64,000 nucleotides of DNA, from NCBI GenBank assembly GCA_904066235.2, contig CAJFCV020000005.1, positions 12,395,501 through 12,459,500 of the forward strand. The letters run 5' to 3'. The DNA comes from Bursaphelenchus xylophilus (taxonomy: Eukaryota; Nematoda; Chromadorea; Rhabditida; Aphelenchoididae). How positions within the stretch are numbered: position 1 is the first letter of the stretch; every line of letters begins with the position of its first letter. Positions 23,101 to 34,380 of this stretch are shown here, piece after piece. A program made the translations under genes and the position numbers. The notes under the pieces were generated by a model. The model did not search any database. It saw only the letters and a program-made list of their open reading frames with translations, and was not told the origin of the DNA.

Positions 23101-24279
23101 ATTGAGGTTATAGTGGAACTGTGGAAGAACGAGTACATCGAATTTATGAACTGTAGTCTACTTGAATTGTCGTTTAAAAGAGACTTCGCGAGTTGCTGAA
23201 GCAGGCTCAAATGGGGGTCTGCCCTAGAATTTGACCCCCACTTTTTTCTGTCTCATCTGATGACATATAGGTTGTTAAACAACTTGGTGAATTTTTTTCG
23301 AAAAATTCGTCATCATGACCGAGATATGACATATTTATAGAATTTCGTTTAATGTGATATATTGTACTAATTTATTGCCGAAACATCGCAGAATTGAATA
23401 CACATGCGCTATAGGCCATGCTGAACAACTTTGTAATTGACCCCAAGTTTGTCAGGTTACTGTAACATACCGTAACGCCCATGCTCAATCAAAAAATCTC
23501 GATTTTCTCGATTTTTTTCAACAATTTTCTCGGAATTTTTTTGCATTTTTGGAATCAGCATCAAATTCTGCATCGGATAGACTATATGCGCATCTCCAGA
23601 TAGGTGTACAAAAATGTCGTGGCGCAACCGGTAGTGGGTCGGACTACCATTCAAAAGGTCCCGGGTTCGAGTCCGGGTGGAAGCATAAATGCTCAAACGC
23701 GCTGGAAATTGTCCCAAAACAGTTTTAATCTATTGGAACCGTGGTAAAAATAAATAATAATTAACATTGTTCCCTAAAAAGGCAAAATTTTGGATTTTAC
23801 GAAATTTTTGAAAATCATGATTTTTGTGGGCCCAAATCTGCCGAAGAACTGAAAATTTTTTGCAAGCGATTTTTTTGTTTAGAAACAACGCATGGCACGT
23901 AAAAAGACTATTCCTCAAAGGATTTCGTTCAATTTTGCCCAAATCACCAAAAAGTTGAACTTTTTCGTTTTAATCGGAGAGCACCGCCAGAACCCAGTAA
24001 GCCGAAGTGACGTCATTCAAACGTGGATACACATGTTTTCCACTATGGGGAGTCGAATTTTTAGCAAATTTTACAAGATTGAATACTGTAACATCATGAA
24101 ATATGTGAATATCTACAAATTTTCAAATGTAAAATTTTTTATGGGAAGTTTTTGCGGCTGTTAGAAAGATATTCGAAGGCAGCGCAAAATAGTGCTCTAG
24201 AACATTGGAAACGTTTCCGCGTAAGGACTCCTGAAAGTCATTATTTCAATTTTTTGTCAAATGCCAAAATACGAATTTT
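23101..24279. repeat. Diverged repeat related to the arm of the large foldback
   Basis: From about 23453 the sequence (GGTTACTGTAACATACCG ... GGAATCAGCATCAAATTCTG, then a tRNA-like module) follows the same order as 24562-24787 inside the large foldback. It is therefore a diverged member of the same family. The remainder to 24279 has no exon that I can support. Confidence 0.45.
23615..23684 (+). other. tRNA-like module with A and B boxes, not a functional tRNA
   Basis: An A-box-like TGGCGCAACCGG (23620-23631) and a B-box GGTTCGAGTCC (23664-23674) are correctly spaced. The T arm has one mismatch, and the presumed acceptor strands do not pair (the 3' side TGGAAGC has no partner on the 5' side). 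I read it as a tRNA-derived element, possibly able to bind TFIIIC, rather than a tRNA gene. Confidence 0.5.
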
Positions 24280-24717
24280 GTAAAACACGATTTTTGAGTC
24301 ACTGAATCAGCCGCCAGTTAGGCCTGGACATAGGAAAAAATCGATTTTGAGTTTTTGATTTTAAAATGACTGTAGGCATCCTATAAACATAATGCTGAAA
24401 TATTTTTGCCCAATTCCTTCATTAACCTACTGTAATTTACAATTTAATGATTTTACAGTAATCGACCATTACAAGAAAACTACTGATTAGAAATGGCTGA
24501 AATTGGTAATACTTATTTTTTAGGCCATGTCCATCATAACAGTTACAGGATTTCAGCAGTCGGGTTACTGCAACATACCGCAATATAGGTTCGGCCGCAC
24601 AAAATCGGCCATAAAAAATTTGTTTCTAAAAACCCGCAGCTGATTTTTACATATGTTGATCAGCGTAAAATTCTGCCCTAGAAACATTAAAAAAAAGTGT
24701 AAAAAGCCATGATCCGT

Positions 24718-24786
24718 TTTTCGTGGTATAGTGGATTTTGGCCAAATTTAGTAATCCAAGGGTCGCGAGTTCGATCCCCATGGAAG
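24718..24786 (+). other. tRNA-like module in the left foldback arm
   Basis: TGGTATAGTGGATTTTGG (A-box-like) and GAGTTCGATCCCC (B-box-like, 24767-24779) are followed by TGGAAGC, as in the copy at 23615. The acceptor ends do not pair, so it is tRNA-derived but not a tRNA gene. Confidence 0.5.
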
Positions 24787-24916
24787 CAAAATCCGTAATA
24801 CTGCCCAGAACCATAAAAAATCAATTGGGCTGAATTGTATAGCATGCATGGGAAGTATGAAAACCTTTATAAAAAGTGATTTGCATTTTTGAAAGCATTT
24901 TTTGAAGATGACATCA

Positions 24917-26024
24917 CACATCAACCACAAACAGAATGCCAAGATTTTTGGCATTCGGTTTTTTAAGGGTCTCTAATGTTTTAGCTTACTGTGCAGTGGG
25001 TAATGAACAAAATAACATGAACCTGCGATTAAAACATTGCGAAGGACCCATATTTTTTAAATTAATAGATTTTGGCGTTCTTCGGCCACCAGGTTAGCGA
25101 CAAACGGCCGGAGAAAATCGAATTTTTGCAAACTTTGCGGCCGAATAACTTGTCTAAAACGGTTGAAACACGGAAAGTGATTGCAACGATCTTCAGAATA
25201 TTGCATTCTAAGGTAGTATGCGAAGTTTGAAGCAAATCGGACAGATAATAAAAAAGTAGATGCGATTTTAAGCTTTTTTACCTTATGGATTATATTACTT
25301 TGGGCAGCTTTTAATGTCCGACAGCGTTAAATAGTCTAATTAATTAACTATATTATCTCATAACATCCTGTTAAGGGAGATTAACTGCAAAAATTTTAAC
25401 TCTTAGGTCGAAAAAAAGTTTTACCTTATAGTAGCATACCTGATCTTATACCAAAAATAATGAAAGTTTATGACTGAAGTCAAAGTTTTAAAACTGTCTA
25501 TGTAAATTGAGATGTCTTTCTAAGGCTGTACTGAGCTTTTGGAGTTGGTTTCAACTTCGCTGCGCCAATTTCAAAAATGGCCAATATCACCTAAAACAAG
25601 GTTCTTAGAACAGCTTCTAAACTGGTGCGGATGCCACTAATTATGCTCTTATTGTCTTTTTAGATCATAGTGGACCTAGCTGAGTCAAAATTTACAGATT
25701 TTTAAAATATTATTTTAGTCACCTAAATATCACTTTTTTTGGAATTTTGAGTGAGTAAGCTAGTATATGACACAGGGTTGCTTATTGTTCTCTAAAAATA
25801 CTCTAATTATGCTCATAGAAAAAAGAATTTAGGCAATTGCTTCGTTACGAAACGATTTAGTAGCAAAAGATGTCTAAAATAAGGTTTTCAAATCTACTAC
25901 TACTACTATTTTTTGGTCAGTCCGACTCGTTTCCAATTTTTAATTTGAGCTACCCTTGGGCACCCTAACAAAGTTATGCAAACAGTTTTCCCGATTTGAA
26001 ACTTTTTTTTTTGTGGTTGATGTG
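24917..26024. mobile_element. Nested DNA element of 1.1 kb, CACATCAACCACAAA termini
   Basis: It sits inside the left arm of the large foldback. Terminal inverted repeats of 15 bases (CACATCAACCACAAA and TTTGTGGTTGATGTG) are flanked by CATCA at 24912-24916 and 26025-26029, a 5 bp target duplication. The right arm of the foldback shows the uninterrupted sequence at the mirrored place (near 26785). There is no coding capacity. I could not assign a superfamily. Confidence 0.65.
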
Positions 26025-26907
26025 CATCAGAATTTTGTTTTTCGTGGATTACGGTGCAAATTTAGCATAGGAAAGTTGGTAAAAATTACTGTATAGAGGT
26101 TTTCAAGCGTTCTAAATTCAATGGGACAAATTTTTCGGACCTAGGATTACTGTAACATACACAAAACGGATCTCGGCCGCTAAAAATCGGCCGTAAAAAC
26201 GTTGATTTCAAAAAAACGCCATTAAATCTACGATTTTTGGAATCAGCGTGAAATTTGGCTCTAGAATCATTACATACTGTACCTTAGTTGACCGCTTGAA
26301 TTTTACAGAATTTTTTGCCGTAAAATCACAAATTTTGGGGTGAGTGAAGTCATCCGCTAAAATCAAAAAATAAAATCCTGAGTTTCTAGGCTAGAAATAT
26401 GTACAACCACCAATAAAATGTAGCTTCAAAGTATTTTTGTCTAATTCCATTGCTAATGCAGTTTTATTTACAAATTTCAAATATGAAAATAATTCTCCAA
26501 AGAGAAAAAAGTATTTGACAACATGACTGTATTTTAAGTTGATATAGTGTGGAATTTTACGCTGATTCCAAAAATCGTAGAATTAATGACGTTTTTTTGA
26601 AATCAACGTTTTTACGGCCGATTTTAAGCGGCCGAAATCCGTTTTGTGTATGTTACAGTAATCCTAGGTCCGAAAAATTTGTCCCATTGAATTTAGAAGG
26701 CTTGAAAACTTCTATACAGTAATTTTTACCAACTTTCCTGTGCTAAATTTGCACCGTAATCCACGAAAAACAAAATTCTGATGTCATCCTCAAAAAATGC
26801 TTTCAAAAATGCAAATCACTTTTTATAAAGGTTTTCATACTTCCCATGCATGCTATACAATTCAGCCCAATTGATTTTTTATGGTTCTGGGCAGTATTAA
26901 GGATTTT

Positions 26908-26975
26908 GCTTCCATGGGGATCGAACTCGCGACCCTTGGATTACTAAATTTGGCCAAAATCCACTATACCACGAA
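26908..26975 (-). other. tRNA-like module in the right foldback arm
   Basis: This is the mirror copy of the module at 24718-24786, with the same A-box-like and B-box-like sequences, read on the minus strand. The two modules therefore point toward each other across the foldback centre. Confidence 0.5.
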
Positions 26976-27539
26976 AAACGGATCATGGCTTTTTACACTT
27001 TTTTTTTATGTTTCTAGGGCAGAATTTTACGCTGATCAACATATGTAAAAATCAGCTGCGGGTTTTCAGAAACAAATTTTTTATGGCCGATTTTGTGCGG
27101 CCGAACCTATATTGCGGTATGTTGCAGTAACCCGACTGCTGAAATCCTGTAACTGTTATGATGGACATGGCCTAAAACATAAGTATTACCAATTTCAGCC
27201 ATTTCTAATCAGTAGTTTTCTTGTAATGGTCGATTACTGTAAAATCATTAAATTGTAAATTACAGTAGGTTAATGAAGGAATTGGGCAAAAATATTTCAG
27301 CATTATGTTTATAGGATGCCTACAGTCATTTTAAAATCAAAAACTCAAAATCGATTTTTTCCTATGTCCATGGCTGATCCAGTGACTCAGAAATCGTGTT
27401 TTAAATGGCTGCCCCAAAAATTTACACTGACATAAAATGTGATAAATAGCTAGGCAAAGAGTTGGAATGGTTGTCAAAGGACCTAAAATGATTAGTCGAG
27501 CCATATTGACCAAATTGGCAGTTGTCAACGAATCATGCT

Positions 27540-27850
27540 ATGACTCGCGCCGCTATGCATAGAATAGGATTCATCCTATGTCTAGGGGAGGCTAGGAGAA
27601 GCTTAGTTAGTACAAATTATCGTTTTGTTACAATAGCTCAGGGTAAGGAAAACTACGTTAAAAATAACCAAAATTAGAAAAAGTGGGCATATTGTCGCCG
27701 AGCGTCCGCCAACCATCCAACGGCTTTTCCAGGCGTCGTAGGCACTTCCTACCACTTTTTTTGGTGCCCACCCGCCCTACGCCCCGTATCAATCGATTTT
27801 GTGTTGACCCGAAAAGTCGGGGCGCGCAAACCTCCGGCTAGCCCTCGGAT
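27540..27850 (+). repeat. Dispersed repeat family R1, copy 1
   Basis: Marked by GGGGAGGCTAGGAGAAG, a TTACAATAGCTCAGGG block, a TCCGCCAACCATCCAACGGC block and an ending with GACCCGAAAAGTCGGG. The same blocks in the same order occur at 35200-35600 and 54355-54680, with partial copies near 41790, 47315 and, inverted, near 62570. There is no open frame and no clear terminal repeats. Confidence 0.6.
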
Positions 27851-28307
27851 TTATTCGCCAATATTTTTCCCAGATATTTGGACGGTTGAATACTATAAGA
27901 AGATACAAGCCCCAAAGCCGATATGCCCATCATGAAGCTGAATATTCCTACCCAACTGATCCATGCTGATTTGGTTTGTCCAGGCCAAAGTGAAAATCGA
28001 GAGAAATAAGAGAACCAAGACTAGCGATCGCATAATTGGACAAGACTAACTGTACAACTGACCTTCAATGAGGTTATACGTTTTTATATGCCTCTGGCTA
28101 TGCAAATGTTCCTGGATTAACAATAGGATTGAGTCATTTTGCAAAGTTTTTCGATTATTTGTTTGGACAAAAGCGAATTGTTTTTGGAAAAAATGACATT
28201 TCTCCAAAACCAATTTATCAAAGTATTCATTCCGAGAGGTCAAAGAATCCGAAAATTGATTTCGATTCTCAACTGCCAATTCAATCGGTCGACCCGCTAC
28301 GGCCGCA
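27851..28307. other. Upstream region of the lysine-rich gene
   Basis: No exon that I can support. The first ATG of the next gene follows directly. Confidence 0.35.
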
Positions 28308-30762
28308 ATGCAGTTGTTCAATCTGGGCAAAAAGAAGGAAAAGAAGAAACACAAGCGTAAACACGGCGAAGAAAACCCGGAGAAGAACGAGAAGAAAGAC
28401 AAGGATCCCAAGGACAAGAAGCACAAGGACAAGAAGCACAAGAAACATAAGAGAAAGAGCGGGCATAAGAGTACGTTTTTTTGACGATGAGATCATCTCC
28501 AAAGGTCCTGTTTGGTTTTGCTAAGAATGTAAGGAAAATTTAGGTCAGAATTTTTTTAAGGTAATGTAATCTTTTTTTAGTCCAAATTTTTTTTATCAAG
28601 CCGATTCTCCTACTTTTTCGTGCTCTCTCGGGAACGGATTGCATAATGTCTCCACTGCGGACAAAAATGATGATTTCAAGTTTTTCGCGATAGTTTGGAC
28701 CAGATTTTTAAAATCCTTGGAAATGAGAGAGTCATGAGAGAGCCGTGTTGTATTTGAGTGTCTTTTCTGTTGGTTTGATAGTCTAATTGCGTCTTTGCAG
28801 AAGTCGATGAAAAACCGCTCGCACCAACACCAAAGCCGGATCCACAGAAGCTAGCCGGTGGGTTTATTTTTTTATAATTGCGTTTCCCAGGGCGAACGCA
28901 ATTATAAAAAATTATCTTGGCCTTGTTTTAGATGTTGGCAATCTCCCGGCTCCTAAGCCGTCTTCTCCACCCAAACAGGAACCCCTTCCGTACGCTGCGA
29001 CCCCAAAGCCTTCCAATCAGACCGACGGAGCCGGGGTTCCCTCTCCAACAGTCCCATTGAATTTGCCAAAGGAAAAGCCGCTGGAGAAACCGAAGGTTAG
29101 TTTAATGTTAGACTATCTCGAAGTATCTACTGAAGGCTAGGATTTAATAGACATAGGTTGCATTGGACTTAAAGAGACGGGATTTTTAGCTCAAAGCATC
29201 TCCATCGAAAGAGAAACCCGAAAAAAAGGTTGAAAAAGTGAAGATGCCATCACCAAACAAAGCAGAGCAAATCCAAAAAGAAGCGGCCGAAGGAAAGGAT
29301 AAGGCCAGGAAAAGCGACGAGAAACCCACATCGGGAAAGGCAATGGTCAAGAGACGAAGAGGGAAATATGATACCGACGGTAAAGAACAAAATTTGGACG
29401 AAAAATTTTGAATTTTTTTTCCAGAACCCAATTTCAAAACTTTGAGATCTCAATTGGTTCCTGTAGAGCCTTTCGCTGAGAGTTCGCCAGGAGTAGGTTT
29501 TTTTTCAGGAGTAGGCTTGTAAAAAGAGCTTCAGACCGAAACGTTTTGATCAATTTTCCAGGACAAGACCCCAGAAGGCAAAACACCCCATCAATTGACG
29601 CCCACTCCACTTCCGCTCGCCGAAAATGCAGAAAAATCAGCCCCAACCCCCAAGTTTCACGGCACCGATGCTCAATATCGCGGCGTCTCCTCAGCGGTTA
29701 CGACAACCACTTCTACGGACGCGAGCGGAACGACCAGCGGAACGAACCTCACCACCGATACTTCAGTCCCGGCCGGAACAAGTAGTGTAACTACGAATTC
29801 CGATCCGAGTAAGTGGAACAATAAGGATTGGGATGTGTGATGTTTAGCCACAACTCCAGTCATAACTCCTCAGAACTCGACACCAGCACAGACTCCAGAA
29901 CCCGATCCTGCGGAGAGATTCAAGTCCCGAAAAGGAAGAATCAAAGTGTATAACGAGGATGTGGTGCCAGAAAAGAAGAAAAGCCCCAGCCGGAGAACAA
30001 AGCAGACCCCGGAGGTGATTCAGGAAGGAAAGGTAAATTTTTAACAATCCATTTTGTCATAGGTCATCGCTGAATTTCATTCGGGGAATGATCAAATTTA
30101 GGGCATGTAATCTTATTATCCAACCGTCCAAATGCCCGTTGGCAAGACATTTGGATGTTCGGATGAGAAGATTTCAAGCCACAAATTCAAGCTATCACCG
30201 TAATTTTCCAGAAACGCCTATCTCCCCTAATTGAGCCCACCCAGGAGCCCAGCGAAGAAGTTCCGAACATTGTTCCGATCGACAATTCCAAGAAAAGAAT
30301 TCGCGACAAGTACATTGAACCCACGCAAACGAGTAGTGGCCAGTACCAGCCAAGTCAGCGACAGCTGGCAGTGAACATTAACGAAGTCATGAGGATTGCC
30401 ACCATCATGATGAAAGGTGGAACCGACATTCAAAGACGGGTAAAAATATGACTATGTAGCGATACCATATCTTACAGCGCTCCTTCGATTGGCTCGCCGA
30501 GCATCGGAACTCGATTCATGAGGAGCGCCGAGAAGCTGCGCACCATCTGAATTTGGCGATTGGAGATATTCCAATAGCTCGAGAATTGGCTGTTGCTACT
30601 CTCCGTGTGCTGGTGGACCATGGACTGGTTACCGAAAAGGAATATCGAGACCACTTTGCGGTGATCGAGAGCGCCAAAGAACACCAACATATCACAGTCA
30701 GCCAGCTGAGCCATTTGGTTTCGACGCATGCTGCCTATTACAACAAAAAGGAGTCGGAATAG
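28308..30762 (+). CDS. Lysine-rich nine-exon protein with a conserved-looking C-terminal domain, unknown
   Basis: Exons are 28308-28470, 28801-28857, 28932-29095, 29190-29379, 29425-29492, 29562-29808, 29848-30032, 30212-30439 and 30478-30762. All phases match and give 528 residues. Residues 1-55 are almost pure Lys/Glu/His (GKKKEKKKHKRKHGEE and KKHKDKKHKKHKRK). The middle (about 75-330) is Pro/Lys/Ser/Thr-rich and probably disordered. The last about 135 residues are ordered and helical (NINEVMRIATIMMKGGTDIQ, SFDWLAEHRNSIHEERREAA, ARELAVATLRVLVDHGL). The basic N-terminus suggests a nuclear protein. AATAAA at about 30807 follows the stop. I do not recognise a family. Confidence 0.75.
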
Positions 30763-30994
30763 ACGGAAAACGCGGATTTGTTTGTCGGAAGGCTACTGAA
30801 TTTGAAAATAAATGTGTCAAGCATTTAATATAGAGTATTATATTCGTTAGTTTCAACCAAAACGGTTAATTCCATCTAAAAACCGCAATAATTTATCCGA
30901 TCTTAAATAACCTCCGAGTGGAGGCATGTAAAACAATATATAAAACAACACTTTTAGCTAAACAAAAATGACCGTCTCTTTACGTGGAATATGT

Positions 30995-32426
30995 TTACTT
31001 GGAGCCCCAGAACAGATTGCGGACCATTCCGCCAAGTCCAGCGGGCTGGGCGGCTTCCCCTTTGGCTGGTGCGGGTGGCTGGGTGTTGGCAATGTCGGTG
31101 ATCTCTTGCGGGAGCTGAAATTGCATGCTTATAGAACCCAAATAAAAAAAATCTTCGATTTTTTGTCTTCAGTCTGATTTGTACCTAAAATTCAAGAAAA
31201 AATTAACAAAATCCCACCGTGAAATGTTTGAGAGCCAAGTCGAAGAAGGTCGGTTTGGCCGGCACAGGTTGGGGCAATGGTTGTTGCTCTTTTTTCTTCT
31301 TTTTATCCGCCTTTTCCTGCTTCTTCTTCTCCTTCTCACTCTTGGGCTCTTCAATTTCCACGTTCTTCAGCGAATCTTCGAGAGTTTCGTTCAAGTCGAG
31401 TTGAGAAACATCGGGGGCGACATCCACTCCCTTTTTGCCTGCGTGATACTCGCAGAGCTTGATGATATTCGATATTTCTTTGACCCTCTGTTCGTATAGT
31501 GCCTGAAGCTCTTCATTTTTGACATTCTTCACCAACTTTTGGTAGATAAACCTGAAATCCAAAGAAAATAAAGCGAAAATTGTGACATACCTTGAATTGA
31601 CGTATTTATCCAATGCTTCTGACCATTTTCGCTTCTCTAGCAACGCGGCACCTTGAATCGAGGCCACATACGCCTTTCCTTCAGTCTTCGTGAACTCATC
31701 AAACTAAAATCATAAGAATTCCAACAAAAACTGAAATCTTACTCTAGGCGAAGAATTCACACTGCTGTCGAGGTTCTCAGCGTGCTGCACGGCTTTGATC
31801 AGTCGCCTCCGAGCATGGAAAATTTGACGAGCATGCTTTTCGTTCTCACTGGCAACTTTGAACTCCATTCCACGGGCCCAGCAATGCTCCACATCAAAAA
31901 CAACTAATTCTAGGAACCTAAAAAAGGTTGGTAAACATAAAAACCAACAGAATAAAAATGGAGTATATAGGCTTTAGGAAAAACGTGCAAAAGAAAGTTC
32001 ATCCACCCAAAATTGCCTTCCTAAGCTAAATGTAAAGCAAAATTAATGAAAACAGCTCACCTTTTGTCATTGACAACATCCGCATTCACTGGTCGTAAAA
32101 CAAACTTCGCCTTGTGGTTTGGAACACACTTGTAGGTGTGAGTGTATTTCAGAGCACGACGAAGCCTTCGGATGCGACGATCGCAATAATCGCTGAAAGA
32201 TCAAAGATAACGACGTTCCACCGATATTTTAGTCTTCTCAAAACAAAAACTTTCAAAGGTAGGCCTAAAAAATAAATATCAACTAAAAATCTTACCCATA
32301 TCGTTTGTAGTTCCCATGTCTCAATCCATGCTTTTGTTGGGCGTCTTTCGTTAATTTGAGGATAGAAACGGGCTCAAATGGAGTTGTATCAACCTCCATG
32401 GCCTCATTTTCTTTGGTTTCCGCCAT
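30995..32426 (-). CDS. srp68: SRP68, signal recognition particle subunit, unusually short
   Basis: Exons in transcript order are 32426-32296, 32192-32061, 31917-31743, 31703-31591, 31551-31218 and 31114-30995, giving 334 residues with matching phases. The N-terminal RNA-binding domain is clear: QQKHGLRHGNYKRYGDYCDR, RRIRRLRRAL, then RRRLIKAVQHAENL, EKRKWSEALDKY and ALYEQRVKEISNIIKLCEYH. It runs to about residue 225. A Lys/Glu-rich linker leads straight to the C-terminal motif PTFFDLALKHF and an ending GGMVRNLFWGSK. In other animals about 300 residues of helical repeats lie between these parts (usual length about 600). The junction is inside one exon, so the loss is not a missed exon. The ATG follows a TTTTTTGCAG acceptor by a few bases, suggesting trans-splicing. 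SRP68 binds 7S RNA and SRP72. Confidence 0.85.
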
Positions 32427-32925
32427 TTTTGCTGCAAAAAAGCCTTCAAATTACACGAAACTCAATAAATTCCAAACAAAAACTACGAAATTTTCTTCCA
32501 CATGGCTTTTTCGACGAAAATTATTCCACGTTGCGAAGTGTCACAATTGATTCCTTTATTGTGACACTCCGTCAACCAGAGTTTATGATTGAATTGGAGA
32601 ACAAAATGAGATCCAAAAAATTTCTGCTGTAAGAAAAAAAACTTCTGTAAGTTATAGTCGTGTAAAAATCATGTAATACATCATAGTTCACACTTCATAT
32701 TTCGTAATCCATCTCGATCCAACAACCGCAACTCGTTCATTTGGCGGACATTTTTTATGACTCCAAGAGCCGTCGGCAATGTTTAGAGGGCGACCAAATC
32801 AGCTGCTGTGTCCGGTGATTAATGGGCTGGACATAAAATGGGCCAAGGATTTGAACGGATCTCAGGAATTTTACCCAATTCTCCTCACTCGAAAGGCTTT
32901 AATTCGACGGAAATTCGAGTTCGAA
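32427..32925. other. Divergent promoter region between SRP68 and the cystine-knot hormone
   Basis: This is 499 bases between two genes facing away from each other. A trans-splice acceptor for SRP68 (TTTTTTGCAG on the minus strand) lies just before its ATG. I see no exon. Confidence 0.4.
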
Positions 32926-34203
32926 ATGCGGTATTTCGCTATTTTGATCGTGTTGGCCAATGTTTTGGTGAGATTTTAATTTATACTTCCACTTTCAAGA
33001 CTTATCGATCTAAGTTTTGCTTTTTCAAAAAAAATTTATTCAGGCAATTGTCAATGCGAATTGCGAATTTACGATGGACTACATCCCAGAGTACAGCAAC
33101 ATAATTCGGACGGACAACGAAGGAAGATCGTGTAGAGGAAATATTTCGCTGCCCTTTTGTCGAGGGGCTTGCAAAACATCCGAGGTCTGTTCTTAATGAT
33201 GCTAAAAATAAAAAATTACCTTCTGAAAATAAAATCCACAAGTGCAGAGGGCAAGTCTTGTTCGGAAGTGGTCAGAAAATCTTGTTTTTAGCCACCTTTG
33301 CACTGGACATTTTTTCAGCAAAAATTTAGTTTTGTGGAACTTTCGGTTGATTTTTCTCGTCGGCCGGACTTATTCCGCGGCTGGAAAATTGCTCTTTTTA
33401 CCCAAAGTTGACCTGCTCTCTCCACCTGTACTAATCATTTTCCCAAACGCCGGGGGAAATTCAGACCATTCCCTCGTCAGCAAAGCTCGCGCTAAAATCT
33501 TCATTATGCCATGGGCACCGTGACACTTGCAGGCAACCACCTTGCGGGCGGCCAACAATCTTTGCGATTAGAATTAACATTTTCCTCCCGTGATCACGTA
33601 GTATGATGAAAATTTTACATTGACAGCTGGTACTTATAAGTACACGAATCAATTGAATTCATCCACCGCTTCGAAAGCTATGAGAGTTTGTTAACAAAAA
33701 ATGATTTCTGATCCTTTAAAATTGCCTGTTTAACGTTGTAGTAACTATTCATGCCATTTGAGCACCTGGAAACTTAATTCGCAACATCTAATTGCCAAAT
33801 TCATTGTTTGAATTTCCTGTTGTAAGCAAACATTGGCCGGTTTTCAAAACATGCTCGCACAGTCTCCGTCTTTCCTTTGGCTGCCCGCAAGGTGGTTTCC
33901 CGCATGTGCGGCCTGCCTTTGGGATGTGGGCCCGGTGTGTGTGCAAATTTGGAGCATCTCATTTCGAACATTGAGCAAAATTTTTGGGATTATTACGCAG
34001 GAAGTAAACAAAACTTGTTTCAGGAAGGAGTTCACGTTTTCCCCTACAGAGAGAGCACCAGTCATGTCTGTGTCTTGGTAGGCACGGCCGAGAGAGATGT
34101 GAATTTGACTGACTGCGATACAGGCGCCGACCCCTCGGTTGCCTACGTTACCATCTCAGCGGCTACGGAATGCGAATGCAGGGAGTTGGAGCCGCGTCCA
34201 TGA
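32926..34203 (+). CDS. Cystine-knot glycoprotein hormone, GPB5/thyrostimulin-beta-like
   Basis: Exons 32926-32967, 33044-33184 and 34024-34203 join in phase 0 to give 120 residues. Residues 1-20 are a signal peptide (MRYFAILIVLANVLAIVNA). The mature chain has eight cysteines with the knot signature FCRGAC (C-x-G-x-C) and a closing ATECECR (C-x-C), plus VFPYRES-S-VC and VNLTDC between them. This pattern is that of glycoprotein-hormone beta chains, closest in layout to GPB5, which pairs with GPA2 and signals through an LGR receptor. Vertebrate beta chains have two more cysteines. An NIS and an NLT sequon are potential N-glycosylation sites. The second donor (GTCTGT) is weak. The last intron (839 bases) contains an inverted repeat at 33537-33555 and 33877-33895. 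Confidence 0.7.
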
Positions 34204-34380
34204 TTCTCGGAAGCCTCAATTGTTCATATTTAGCCCGAAGTAGAATCAAAAATAATCAGCCAAACCTTTTGCAGAATAATTATTTAAGATTGTTACATAC
34301 CTAATAATAAATATAGCAATGTTTAACCGTACAATACGTTTATTTTCTACCTAAATAAATAAGACTACTATCATCATAAG

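Larger units (their letters stand above)
24280..27410. mobile_element. Foldback element of about 3.1 kb with a nested insertion
   Basis: Outer arms (about 24280-24916 and 26786-27410) are reverse complements. An inner pair (about 26030-26275 and 26550-26785) continues the palindrome. On the right the two segments are contiguous, while on the left they are separated by an 1108 bp insertion listed separately. Each outer arm carries a tRNA-like module. There is no open frame of note. The original, uninterrupted element would be about 2 kb with arms of about 870 bases. Confidence 0.75.

Noticed and set aside
23615..23684. A tRNA gene
   Set aside because: A and B boxes are present, but the acceptor stem does not pair and the T arm has a mismatch, and the same holds for the copies in the foldback arms.
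24280..27410. A CRISPR-like or satellite array
   Set aside because: The repeats are inverted arms of one element, not regularly spaced direct repeats.
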